13,762 nt of DNA from Chthoniobacter flavus (lineage in GTDB: Bacteria; Verrucomicrobiota; Verrucomicrobiia; Chthoniobacterales; Terrimicrobiaceae). The translations under genes were made by a program, and so were the position numbers. Every line of letters starts with the position of its first letter. The stretch's first letter is position 1. The stretch lies in the NCBI GenBank assembly GCA_945863785.1, contig CAMBAQ010000036.1:1-13762 (forward strand), written 5' to 3'. This document shows, one piece after another, positions 1 through 7,398 of the stretch. The notes beneath the pieces were generated by a model. It had not been told where the DNA came from. It did not search any database and saw nothing but the letters and a program-made list of their open reading frames with translations.

Positions 1-1
1 T

Positions 2-550
2 GTCCCAAGTGATACCACCGGTCACATTCCTGACGACAAATGGGCGCTCACCTTTGGCATCAACGTTACTGGCAGCTACCTCGTTGCTGATGAAGCTTCT
101 AGAAACTTCCGCGATCAGGGCTTGCGTGGCTCGATGGTTCTCACCACTAGCGCCAATGCTGCCGTGGCCAAGAAGGGCAGTATCGCTTACGATACCTCGA
201 AGGCAGCCGCCAACCACCTCGTTCGCGAGTTGGCTATGGAGCTATCCCCGCTGGTGCGTGTCAACGGCGTCGCCCCGGCGACCGTCGTTCAAGGCAGCGC
301 GATGTTCCCTAGGGATCGCGTCATTGGATCGCTTGCAAAATACGGCATCGCCCACACCGATGATGAGCCTACGGACTCTCTCACCACGAAGCTCGCTCAG
401 TTCTACGCCGATCGCACGCTCACCCGTTCTCCGATCACGCCTGCGGACCAAGCCGAGGCCTATTGCCTGTTGGTTACTGAGAAGTTGTCCAAGACGACAG
501 GTCAGATCATCACAGTTGATGGTGGTCTGCACGAAGCCTTCCTGAGATAA
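2..550 (+). CDS. Bifunctional rhamnulose-1-phosphate aldolase/short-chain dehydrogenase, C-terminal part
   Basis: The reading frame is open from the window edge, so this is the 3' end of a longer gene of which about 182 residues are visible. The visible part is the second half of a short-chain dehydrogenase (SDR) fold. A substrate-side serine region (TTSAN) precedes the catalytic YxxxK pair, with Tyr at bases 188-190 and Lys at 200-202. The family ending GQIITVDGGLHEAFLR follows. The stretch VNGVAPATVVQGSAMFPRDR and the ending are characteristic, as I remember them, of the fused enzyme in which an N-terminal class II aldolase splits rhamnulose-1-phosphate and the SDR domain oxidises the L-lactaldehyde product (YuxG/RhaEW type). 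The aldolase half would lie to the left of the window. The gene ends just before a strong terminator, so it is probably the last gene of a rhamnose operon. A stand-alone SDR is the alternative but fits the ending less well. Confidence 0.85.
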   Translation, partial: VPSDTTGHIPDDKWALTFGINVTGSYLVADEASRNFRDQGLRGSMVLTTSANAAVAKKGSIAYDTSKAAANHLVRELAMELSPLVRVNGVAPATVVQGSAMFPRDRVIGSLAKYGIAHTDDEPTDSLTTKLAQFYADRTLTRSPITPADQAEAYCLLVTEKLSKTTGQIITVDGGLHEAFLR

Positions 551-564
551 TATAAAACAAAATG

Positions 565-606
565 GGCCTGCTCTCTCACTTGGAGGGAGCAGGCCTTTTT
601 GTTTTT
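565..606 (+). terminator. Strong rho-independent terminator, probably bidirectional
   Basis: A 13-bp stem pairs bases 565-577 with 583-595, including one G-T wobble, around a 5-base loop (ACTTG). It is followed by TTTTTGTTTTT at 596-606. It lies 14 bases after the stop of the rhamnose enzyme. On the other strand the same stem is followed by a T-rich run (the complement of the A-rich bases 551-562), so it can also end the leftward transglutaminase-like gene, whose stop is at 627. Confidence 0.9.
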
Positions 607-626
607 GAGCGATTCTTGAATCGGGT

Positions 627-2600
627 CTATTTGCAGGCCTTGGCCATTGCCAGTAACTGCAAGTCCAAGGGACTCGACTTCAGTGGCTCAAATTTCTGCC
701 TCAAGATTTCGACTGTCCGGAGGGCCCGCACCTTGTTGCCTTTTTCGATCAGAGCGTTGACGAAGGGAACGCCGACTTGGTTCACGAAATTGCCGCCTCC
801 AGCTTTGCCTATGGATTGAAGTTGTTTGTGGAATTCCATCGCGCCTTTGTTGACGCCGCCAGCCTCCAATGCTGCTTGCACGCGAGTTGCCGCGACTTCG
901 CAGCTAAGGTCCGTGCGGGAGTTTAAGTTTTGGGTCAGTATCAGGTTCTCCGTTTTGGCGGCATCAAGGGATTTTCCAGTTTCTCGTTGAAGGGTCGCTA
1001 GGGCCTGTTGGTGGCGGACTTTGGAATCCGGATTTCGGCTGAGAGCCTTAATCGCTTGCTCATGAAGTTGAATCCGGTCGTTGATGGGGGCCTTCACCCT
1101 ATCCGAAAAATCGCCAAAACGACTCCATGCGACGGGGTTTTCCGAGCAGACGCGAGTGGAATTCTCGAGTGCTAGGCGGGCGTCATCAAGCCGGCTTGCA
1201 TGCTCAAATATTTCAGCCATGGCAAGTGCACTCATCGAAGCTAGAAACTCCGGTCTTTCGCGGAATCGGGCGGCGAGTTGCTGGATGTCGTGATCACTCA
1301 CGGGTTGCCAAGTTTGGGGATCAAGGGCTGTTCCTGTCACCAGGTTTTGCGCGGAATCGCGCCCGCAGTTCAGTTCCCACTTACTTGTGCTGCTCATGTA
1401 GCCAAACCAAGCATGCCCCCCATTGGAACCTTGACCGCTGAACATAATAGTGGGGAGACCTAGAGACTTGCCGCAAAGAGCGGCGTGATAAGCTTGGTCA
1501 ATGCAGATTCCGCCACTTTTCTGAATAGCTGCAAAAGTGTATGGGCCATATTCCCAAACGTATTTTTTAGCTGTGATGCGTTCATCGCGATATCGAATCA
1601 TCGAAAATGCCTGATCGAAATTCCCTGACCGCAACCGGATTTTCTTTTGAGCCCATGTCATCTCGGCGGGGGTGATGAACGCATCAACGACGAATTTGAG
1701 TTCAGTTGGCGAAAATCGGCGAAGATCAAGAAGGAGCTTGCGAGATTCATTCGCCTCAACCCAACGCCCAAATTGCACTTCTGGAGAGGCGATCTCTTTT
1801 GGCACTAAATCGGATGGGACTTGGTGATGGGGCCAGAATGAAGGAACAGCAGAGTCGGACACGAAGGCGATGGCAATCGCGAGATTGGCATATTCGCGCC
1901 ATTTGGTGGGGTAAGCTTCTCGAATCGAGCGGAGGTTTTTTAAGACTAATGGGAAAAAGTCACGGTCGTCGCAGGTGGTAAAAAAGGACCGAAGGAATCC
2001 AGAGTCGGCCAGGGTTTCGAAAGCCAAACTTTTCCCGGCAATCTCACTCAGAAGACCTCCCTCTAAGGAGGAGCCTGATGGTAACGCGTTATCCTGTAAC
2101 GTGCGGCGGATTTCAGGAGCGCTCGCCATTCGTGAGGCTTCCTCAAGTGAGATCAGGATGGCATCCGGCGGGGGAGTCAGCCCGGGAGGCACAAAAATCA
2201 GTCCGGTGGTATTTGGGCGTCGGCAAAAGTGCCGTTGAACGAGTGCGGCATTTTCAGTGGAAGCCTCGCGGGAGAGGAGTTCGCACCAGCGCCAGAGGTC
2301 GAGCCATTCGACAAATGCGGCTGCGCTCGCTGGGTTGGCTTTTTTTTGATCTCTAGGTTTGTAGTAACCGGCGAGCTGGCTTTCCAAATGGTTTCGGGCG
2401 TTTTCAAAGCCCTCATTCGCGAGACTCGATATATCCGAATTCGTGGGAGGGGATTCCAAATTGTATCCCCAAGCGGATTGCAGTCCCACTGGAGATGCCA
2501 GCATAAGCATGAGCATGAGCAGACATGGGCAAAGTTTGGTCAAAATAAATGCAGGGTGTTCGCCGGTAAATTTCACAATGGTGTGAGCGTTCTTTAGCAA
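627..2600 (-). CDS. Secreted transglutaminase-like protein of unknown role
   Basis: This is a 657-residue protein with an N-terminal signal sequence: a hydrophobic stretch at about residues 17-40, rich in Leu-Met. A transglutaminase-like (papain-fold) core lies at about 340-420. Cys366 in GGICIDQAYHAALCGKSLG and His396 in NGGHAWFGY form the expected catalytic pair, and WELN at 408-411 may supply the third residue. The region before the core (about 45-330) and the helical C-terminal region after it (about 440-657) match nothing I can name. The C-terminal part could be a repeat-type scaffold. In bacteria this fold serves as a protease, amidase or crosslinking enzyme, and the sequence does not say which. 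The gene stands alone on its strand. The start is uncertain: TTG at 2600 gives the longest protein, GTG at 2576 keeps the whole signal sequence, and neither has a clear ribosome binding site. Confidence 0.72.
   Translation of the reverse strand: MLKNAHTIVKFTGEHPAFILTKLCPCLLMLMLMLASPVGLQSAWGYNLESPPTNSDISSLANEGFENARNHLESQLAGYYKPRDQKKANPASAAAFVEWLDLWRWCELLSREASTENAALVQRHFCRRPNTTGLIFVPPGLTPPPDAILISLEEASRMASAPEIRRTLQDNALPSGSSLEGGLLSEIAGKSLAFETLADSGFLRSFFTTCDDRDFFPLVLKNLRSIREAYPTKWREYANLAIAIAFVSDSAVPSFWPHHQVPSDLVPKEIASPEVQFGRWVEANESRKLLLDLRRFSPTELKFVVDAFITPAEMTWAQKKIRLRSGNFDQAFSMIRYRDERITAKKYVWEYGPYTFAAIQKSGGICIDQAYHAALCGKSLGLPTIMFSGQGSNGGHAWFGYMSSTSKWELNCGRDSAQNLVTGTALDPQTWQPVSDHDIQQLAARFRERPEFLASMSALAMAEIFEHASRLDDARLALENSTRVCSENPVAWSRFGDFSDRVKAPINDRIQLHEQAIKALSRNPDSKVRHQQALATLQRETGKSLDAAKTENLILTQNLNSRTDLSCEVAATRVQAALEAGGVNKGAMEFHKQLQSIGKAGGGNFVNQVGVPFVNALIEKGNKVRALRTVEILRQKFEPLKSSPLDLQLLAMAKACK
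2499..2522 (-). repeat. Short hexamer repeat in the signal-peptide coding region
   Basis: Four imperfect tandem copies of a six-base unit (NAGCAN on the plus strand, mostly NAGCAT) encode the alternating Leu-Met run of the transglutaminase-like protein's signal sequence. The unit is a multiple of three, so slippage would change the length of the hydrophobic core without shifting the frame. Confidence 0.5.
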
Positions 2601-2710
2601 CCTGCATTGACTCTCACGAATTCACAGCAGAATTTTGTTCAGAGGCAGGCTTTTTCTTCATTGACCGCCCGTGCTGTCCAAATCGCTTTTTTTAGGTTAG
2701 ACCTTCCCAT
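2601..2710. promoter_or_regulatory. Divergent spacer between transglutaminase-like and reductase genes
   Basis: This 110-base spacer must hold the promoters for the leftward transglutaminase-like gene and the rightward reductase gene. A TTGACC at 2661-2666 resembles a -35 box for the rightward gene, but no acceptable -10 box lies 16-18 bases after it. A run of seven T (2687-2693) lies just before the reductase. I see no clear operator. Confidence 0.3.
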
Positions 2711-3706
2711 ATGCCGCTCGCTTGTCGTCTCTTGGAATTCGCAGCCATTCCCGCCGCTTTAGCCATTCAGGAAGTGCCCTCTTCAGCACCGGAATCCGGC
2801 GAAGTCGTACTTAGCATGCTGGCGGCGTCCGTGAATCCTGCAGACCTCAATGTCATTGAGGGCACGTATGGTGAGTTGCCCCCTCTTCCATCTACGATTG
2901 GCAATGAAGGGTGCGGAATTATTTCTCAAATCGGATCAAGCGTCGAGGGGTTCACGATCGGCACTCCGGCGATCGTTCTTCGAGCGGGAACTTGGACTAC
3001 CGAAATGCGAGTTTCGGCTGATGATGTGATCCCTCTGCCCGTTGGTATCGACCCATGGCAGGCGGCGATGCTCACCGTCAATCCCGCCACAGCTTGGAGA
3101 ATGATGCACGATTTCACCCAACTCAAAAGCGGTGACTGGATTGTCCAAAATGCTGCAAATTCCGGTGTCGGACGTGCCGTCATCCAACTCGCCAAGGCAC
3201 TTGGATTCCGTACCCTCAATGTCGTTCGACGTCCGGAGTTGATTGACGAGCTTCAGGGTATCGGCGCGGATGTTGTCGTTCTTGAGGATGTGGATCTTCG
3301 CACCGAAGCGGTTCGTCTTTGTGGTGGCGAACAACCGAGGTTGGCGCTGAATGCCGTTGGTGGATCAAGTGCACTCAATATCGCGAACGCGCTCGCTCCA
3401 GGATTTCCTCATGTGACGTATGGGGCCATGGGACGCCAACCCCTCAAAATCCCTAATGGGTTACTGATTTTTAAAAATATTTCCTTCCGTGGTTTCTGGC
3501 TTCGTCGCTGGAGAGAGGGAGCTTCGCGGCAGGATATCCATGATACCTACCGTGTTCTTTCCGAATTTCTGGTCAGTGGAGTTCTTAAAACGCCTGTTCA
3601 TCGCGTCTTTCCGCTCACTCAAGCACTCGAGGCTGTGCAGGAAGCGGCACTCGCAGGTCGTACAGGAAAAGTCCTTCTTGATCTCGTGAGTTGCAAAACG
3701 CATTGA
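2711..3706 (+). CDS. Enoyl-thioester reductase/quinone oxidoreductase (MECR-like, MDR superfamily)
   Basis: This 331-residue protein is a zinc-free medium-chain dehydrogenase/reductase. The N-terminal catalytic domain carries NPADLNVIEGTYG at residues 42-54. The Tyr here (Tyr53) matches the position of the catalytic Tyr in yeast Etr1p and human MECR. The Rossmann domain begins with NAANSGVGRAVIQLAKALG at 147-165, the NADPH-binding turn, followed by TLNVVR. The family reduces trans-2-enoyl-ACP or enoyl-CoA thioesters with NADPH. Some members reduce quinones instead, so the substrate here is not fixed by the sequence. The length is normal for the family. The ATG at 2711 is the first in frame after the spacer and has only a weak ribosome binding site. 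It is followed closely by an aldehyde dehydrogenase gene on the same strand, probably as an operon, which may point to a lipid-derived enal or aldehyde detoxification step. Confidence 0.82.
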   Translation: MPLACRLLEFAAIPAALAIQEVPSSAPESGEVVLSMLAASVNPADLNVIEGTYGELPPLPSTIGNEGCGIISQIGSSVEGFTIGTPAIVLRAGTWTTEMRVSADDVIPLPVGIDPWQAAMLTVNPATAWRMMHDFTQLKSGDWIVQNAANSGVGRAVIQLAKALGFRTLNVVRRPELIDELQGIGADVVVLEDVDLRTEAVRLCGGEQPRLALNAVGGSSALNIANALAPGFPHVTYGAMGRQPLKIPNGLLIFKNISFRGFWLRRWREGASRQDIHDTYRVLSEFLVSGVLKTPVHRVFPLTQALEAVQEAALAGRTGKVLLDLVSCKTH

Positions 3707-3739
3707 GCTTTTCTGTCTGAGGACGCAGATTGGTTGGGT

Positions 3740-5137
3740 ATGAGCGCTGATACTTGCGATTGGCAGAATTTTTCTCCCGGCGATTTGTGTTATGCCCTCC
3801 CGATCGTATCCAGTGGGGATGTGTCGGCTTCTATCGATCGTTCTCGCACGGCATTTCCTAGCTGGGCGGGGCTGTCCCTCGACGAGCGCGGTGCTGCTCT
3901 TTCTCAATGCGCTGAAAACCTTCGTTCCAAAAGTGAGGAGATAGCTGTTCTGATAACACGCGAGACGGGAAAGCCCATTCGCGAAGCCCGTCTGGAAATG
4001 GCGGCGGCGATGGCGAAGTTCGATCTCACCTTTGCCGATGGCGAGAGGTTTCTCCGCGATGAATTGGTTTCCGATGGTCCGAATCCGTCTTTGGTTCGCC
4101 ATTGTCCACGTGGTCCGGCGGCAGTCATTGCGCCTTTCAACTTTCCTGTTCATCTCGGTCACGGGGCGACACTCGCGTATCTTCTGGCTGGAAATACCGT
4201 TCTTTTTAAACCCTCGCCGATGGCTGCCAATGTTGGCCTCGCCTACGCGCAGGTGATGCAGTCTGCCCTGCCTGCTGGTGTCTTTGAGCTTGTTCAGGGG
4301 TGGGGGCCGATTGGGCAGGCTCTTTGTTTGGATCCTGCGGTGAGATCGGTCTGTTTCACGGGATCACTCCCTGTTGGTCGTGACCTTGCGACCTCCCTTG
4401 CGGGAGATTACTCCAAGTGCCTTGCGCTGGAACTCGGTGGTAAAAATACCGCGATCATCTGTGAGGATGCCAATCTCTCGCTTGCTGCCGATGCTGTTGC
4501 AGATGGAATGTGTCTCACTGCTGGACAGCGCTGCAATGCGACATCCCGAGTTCTCCTTCATCGGGACATTGTTGATCGCTTCTTGGATCTTTTCAAAAAC
4601 TCGCTTCAGCGCTACCGGCCCGCTGATCCTCTCGATGAAACGACCCTTCTCGGTCCGTTAATTCATTTTTCGGCACACGAACGCTACGAGCAGTTGATAT
4701 CTGGATCCGAAGGCGAATGGATTGTTCCTGGCGGGATTCTGGAGTGTAATGACAAAGAACAACATGGATTCTACGTCCTCCCCGCTGTCGTCATGGTAAC
4801 GGATAGCGCCATGCTCGATGCCTCTCCGCTAGCCAAGTGCGAGACGTTTGCTCCGATTCTGGTTGTCGAAATCTACGATCATGAGGAAGACGCTATCGCC
4901 CGGCATGAGGCTTGGGCATTTGGTCTAACAGCGAGCGTTTTCACGGATTGTGAAGCGACTTTTTCACGAATCGGGTCCCGTCTTTCTGTCGGAAATCTCT
5001 ATCGCAATTTGCCAACCACATTTTCTCCATCCACGTTGCCGTTCGGAGGGTGGGGGAACTCTGGTAATGGACGACCCGGTGGACGTGGTTTCCTGCGCTA
5101 TGCCGTTCAAGAACAAGCCGTGCAGTGGAAAGCGTAA
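3740..5137 (+). CDS. NAD(P)-dependent aldehyde dehydrogenase, AstD-like
   Basis: This is a 465-residue ALDH-superfamily enzyme, which oxidises an aldehyde to a carboxylate. Counting from the ATG at 3740, the key residues are Asn134 in FNFP (oxyanion hole), Lys157 in FKPSP (cofactor binding), Glu231 in ELGGKN (general base) and the catalytic Cys265 in AGQRC. ETFAPIL near 368-374 also fits. The late segment LPFGGWGNSGNGRPGG resembles the PFGG-GxSGNxRP region of succinylglutamate semialdehyde dehydrogenase (AstD), the closest subfamily I can suggest. No other arginine-catabolism gene is nearby, so the true substrate is open. It starts 33 bases after the reductase gene. An in-frame TTG at 3734 has GAGGA ten bases upstream, a better-placed ribosome binding site, so the protein may be two residues longer. 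Confidence 0.85.
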   Translation: MSADTCDWQNFSPGDLCYALPIVSSGDVSASIDRSRTAFPSWAGLSLDERGAALSQCAENLRSKSEEIAVLITRETGKPIREARLEMAAAMAKFDLTFADGERFLRDELVSDGPNPSLVRHCPRGPAAVIAPFNFPVHLGHGATLAYLLAGNTVLFKPSPMAANVGLAYAQVMQSALPAGVFELVQGWGPIGQALCLDPAVRSVCFTGSLPVGRDLATSLAGDYSKCLALELGGKNTAIICEDANLSLAADAVADGMCLTAGQRCNATSRVLLHRDIVDRFLDLFKNSLQRYRPADPLDETTLLGPLIHFSAHERYEQLISGSEGEWIVPGGILECNDKEQHGFYVLPAVVMVTDSAMLDASPLAKCETFAPILVVEIYDHEEDAIARHEAWAFGLTASVFTDCEATFSRIGSRLSVGNLYRNLPTTFSPSTLPFGGWGNSGNGRPGGRGFLRYAVQEQAVQWKA

Positions 5138-5166
5138 GACGCAAAAAACCTGATGAGTTATTTTAA

Positions 5167-5180
5167 TGATGAAATCATCA
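5167..5180. repeat. Short hairpin in the leader before the histidine kinase
   Basis: TGATGA and TCATCA form a 6-bp inverted repeat around two bases, set in an A/T-rich stretch. A second copy of the left arm (TGATGA at 5151-5156) could compete for the same right arm. Read on the plus strand it is followed by A residues rather than T residues, so it is not a normal terminator for the aldehyde dehydrogenase gene. Confidence 0.4.
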
Positions 5181-5189
5181 AAAAAAGCC

Positions 5190-5225
5190 TGTTTCGTGGC
5201 GTCTCTGATTTAGCTTAACGAAACA
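5190..5225. repeat. Inverted repeat ending on the histidine kinase start codon
   Basis: TGTTTCGT at 5190-5197 is a perfect 8-bp inverted repeat of ACGAAACA at 5218-5225, with 20 bases between the arms. The right arm takes in the A of the kinase ATG. It could be a protein-binding operator or an mRNA hairpin that hides the start codon. No function is proven by sequence alone. Confidence 0.45.
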
Positions 5226-6409
5226 TGAAACGCGGCTTTCTCGACAAACTCATTGAGCGCCTTCCCTTGGTTCAGACCGGCGAGGTGCAGAATTACCTTG
5301 TAGAAATCGCGCGCGAGAAGGGTTTCCTTGAAACGATCTTCAACGCCATTCTGGAGGGAGTCATCGTAACCAATCCCGATGGTCGCATCCTGTATCTCAA
5401 CCGGGCCGCATGCGGATTTTTCGGAATTGAGTCGGAATCCAGTTTGGGTCGTCCTTTGTCCGAAGTGGTTCGCGGTATGGATTGGGATGCGCTCACCAGT
5501 TCGCGCAGTGAAATTATCAGCCGAGACTTGGAGGTTTTTTATCCTGACAATCGTTTGCTGAATTTTTATGTGGTTCCGCTCCTGAGTGACGAGTCGGATG
5601 GCAAGGATTGCGAGACCGTAGGGCGTGCTGTGATCTTGCGCGACATCACACAGACCCATCGGGCTGCTCAGGAAACCATCGAGGTGGAGAAATTTTCAGC
5701 TTTGACGATGCTTGCGGCGGGCGTGGCGCACGAGATTGGTAATCCGCTCAACTCGCTCAATATCCACCTCCAACTGATGCAGCGAAATCTTCAGAAGGCT
5801 CCGCCGAATCTCCGCAAGCAACTCGAGGAATCGGTCTCCATTGCTCGCGGCGAGGTAACTCGATTGGATCACATCATTACTCAATTTCTACGAGCCATTC
5901 GCCCTCAGCCCCTCCAAGTTTCCTCATCGGACATCAACTCCATCCTTAACGAGACATTGGAGTTCCTTTCCGCCGAGATTCAGGATCGTGATATCATCGT
6001 GGAGAAGGATCTATCCAAGGGTCTGCCACTTCTTCAGATCGATGGAGACCAGATTAAACAGGCATTTTACAACATCTGCCGCAATGCTTTTCAGGCCATG
6101 AAAAGCGGCGGCATCCTGCGTGTGGCAACCTCGTTGGATATGAACCACGTGAGCATCGTCTTCAGTGACACTGGAGGTGGGATTTCTCCAGAAAACATCA
6201 CGCGCATTTTTGAGCCCTACTTCACCACTAAATCCAACGGCAATGGACTTGGGTTGCTCATTGTGCGTCGCATTGTTCGCGCCCACGGCGGCGAAGTAAT
6301 CCTAGAAAGCTCGCCTGGTCGAGGTCTCACACTCACGATTCTACTCCCTCGAGTGGATCGTCGTGTTCGATTCCTTGGTGCTGGAGATGAGTCGCCTGAA
6401 TCCAAATGA
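5225..6409 (+). CDS. Soluble PAS-domain sensor histidine kinase (NtrB-like)
   Basis: This 394-residue cytoplasmic kinase has no membrane segment. A PAS sensor domain covers about residues 33-145 (ILEGVIVTNPDGRILYLNRAA opens it). The dimerisation/phosphoacceptor region holds His169 in the H-box HEIGNPLNSLNIHLQLMQ. The ATPase domain covers about 265-376, with N-box NICRNAFQAM (Asn283, Asn287), G1 box DTGGGIS (315-321), F-box FEPYFTTK (329-336) and G2 box GNGLGL (339-344). All catalytic boxes are intact. The H-box and FEPYFTTK resemble the NtrB/AtoS class, which commonly partners sigma-54 activators. No response regulator is encoded beside it. The stop overlaps the start of the next gene by four bases (ATGA), so the two are translated together. 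The ATG at 5225 lies inside an inverted repeat and has no clear ribosome binding site. Confidence 0.92.
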   Translation: MKRGFLDKLIERLPLVQTGEVQNYLVEIAREKGFLETIFNAILEGVIVTNPDGRILYLNRAACGFFGIESESSLGRPLSEVVRGMDWDALTSSRSEIISRDLEVFYPDNRLLNFYVVPLLSDESDGKDCETVGRAVILRDITQTHRAAQETIEVEKFSALTMLAAGVAHEIGNPLNSLNIHLQLMQRNLQKAPPNLRKQLEESVSIARGEVTRLDHIITQFLRAIRPQPLQVSSSDINSILNETLEFLSAEIQDRDIIVEKDLSKGLPLLQIDGDQIKQAFYNICRNAFQAMKSGGILRVATSLDMNHVSIVFSDTGGGISPENITRIFEPYFTTKSNGNGLGLLIVRRIVRAHGGEVILESSPGRGLTLTILLPRVDRRVRFLGAGDESPESK

Positions 6410-6915
6410 ACACCCATTACACGACCCTTCTCAAGACGCTCCACGCTGAGGCCTTCGCCAATTACCAATCTGGTTGCCGCACTCCCGATACGATTCTTTC
6501 TCCGGAATCGTCCGCTGCCTTGGTCGGTCTTGGCCTTACAAACTCATCTCTCTACGACTGCGTGGATGATTTTTCTCGTTATGGCGCTCCCGATTTGGAG
6601 ACGTTTCTTGGTGTCGCAGGACTGCGTGTCGCATGTTTCGGTGGTGTCCAAACAAACGCCGAGATTCCTGAAAGCGATTTGCCGCGCAAGAGTGACTCGT
6701 TTGATGGGGTTGCTTGGTTGCCCCGCATCATTCGCAAAGCAGAGTGTTTTTTAGAAGGCACGCTCTGCCGAGATGTCATGTATGGCTGCTCTGGCGATCG
6801 TGCGTTCCTTGCGAAATATGACGCGAATCTACCCGGCTTTCTTCAAGCTGTTTTGCAGGCCAAAGGTGATCCTGCTTCCGTACTCCGCTATTTGAAAGAT
6901 CAAGCCTCCACCTAG
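6406..6915 (+). CDS. DUF5069-like protein, translationally coupled to the histidine kinase
   Basis: This is a 169-residue soluble protein without signal sequence or membrane segment. The second half is the recognisable part: VAWLPRIIRKAECFLEGTL, then MYGCSGDRAFLAKYD, then a C-terminal helix. That pattern resembles the DUF5069 family as I remember it (LPR-I-KA--L-G-L, then a Y-C--D--F motif), whose function is unknown. The first half (about residues 1-95, with LYDCVDDFSRYGAPDLETFL) probably belongs to the longer forms of the family. The start ATG overlaps the kinase stop codon in an ATGA, which strongly suggests coupled translation. The gene is therefore a candidate partner, or simply a co-regulated passenger, of the kinase. 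It converges on sufE with 21 bases between, and I see no terminator there. The coding assignment is firm and the family assignment moderate. Confidence 0.72.
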   Translation: MNTHYTTLLKTLHAEAFANYQSGCRTPDTILSPESSAALVGLGLTNSSLYDCVDDFSRYGAPDLETFLGVAGLRVACFGGVQTNAEIPESDLPRKSDSFDGVAWLPRIIRKAECFLEGTLCRDVMYGCSGDRAFLAKYDANLPGFLQAVLQAKGDPASVLRYLKDQAST

Positions 6916-6936
6916 CGGGGACAGTAGGGAAGGGGG

Positions 6937-7395
6937 TTAGATGTGCTTCGCGCTACGCTCCTGATTCAACCACACTTTGGTGATACCCTTCATGCGGGTG
7001 AGAATGTAGTAAACGGTCTGGCTTCGCTGGCGCACGAGGTCGGCACCGACAATCTTTGGCACAAAGTCGGCAGGCACTTCAATGACCTCTTCGGGAGTGA
7101 GCCCATCGAGTCCTTTGCAGAGAATCGATGTCATCGCCTTAGTGAGGGTTTGTACATGCGGGCCGAGTGTGACTCGGAATGTGCACTCACGCGTTGGGGA
7201 AAGTTTTAAAAAAACACCGACCGAGTCGGTACATTCCTCGTCTTTACGAATATCTTCGAGATCGAATGTTTCGCCGTCTTTGGGGCCTTGGCGCATCGCG
7301 GAGTCGGCATAGGAGATGAGTGCCTCCCGCTTTTCGGAGTTGGGCAACGTCTCGAAAAGTTCGATGATTTGGCTGAGTTTGGCCGGGTATGACAT
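6937..7395 (-). CDS. sufE: SufE family sulfur acceptor protein
   Basis: This 152-residue protein has the SufE fold pattern. An N-terminal helix region (KLSQIIELFETLPNSEKREAL) precedes the sulfur-accepting Cys55 in DEECTDSVGVFL, a beta segment, the motif LCKGLDGLTPEEVIEVP at 92-108 and a C-terminal helix ending in RMKG. In characterised systems SufE takes persulfide sulfur from the cysteine desulfurase SufS and passes it to the SufBCD scaffold for Fe-S cluster assembly. No SufS, SufB, SufC or SufD lies in this window. The gene instead starts 3 bases after the stop of a rhodanese gene and is clearly in the same operon. That suggests this SufE may accept sulfane sulfur from the rhodanese, which is an inference. 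The ATG at 7395 is the natural start. Confidence 0.83.
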   Translation of the reverse strand: MSYPAKLSQIIELFETLPNSEKREALISYADSAMRQGPKDGETFDLEDIRKDEECTDSVGVFLKLSPTRECTFRVTLGPHVQTLTKAMTSILCKGLDGLTPEEVIEVPADFVPKIVGADLVRQRSQTVYYILTRMKGITKVWLNQERSAKHI

Positions 7396-7398
7396 GGC

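Noticed and set aside
9..545. 178-codon open frame on the plus strand at the left edge
   Set aside because: It is a shifted frame of the dehydrogenase domain. The true frame carries the YxxxK active site and a family-typical C-terminus.
2413..2607. Alternative minus-strand start at 2607, where an ATG is preceded by GAGAGT
   Set aside because: The ATG is out of frame with the transglutaminase-like protein, and its short product has no signal sequence or domain. I see no evidence of a frameshift joining the two.
3461..4162. 233-codon open frame on the minus strand across the reductase/dehydrogenase junction
   Set aside because: Both sense genes are well supported here and the antisense protein is low-complexity and motif-free.
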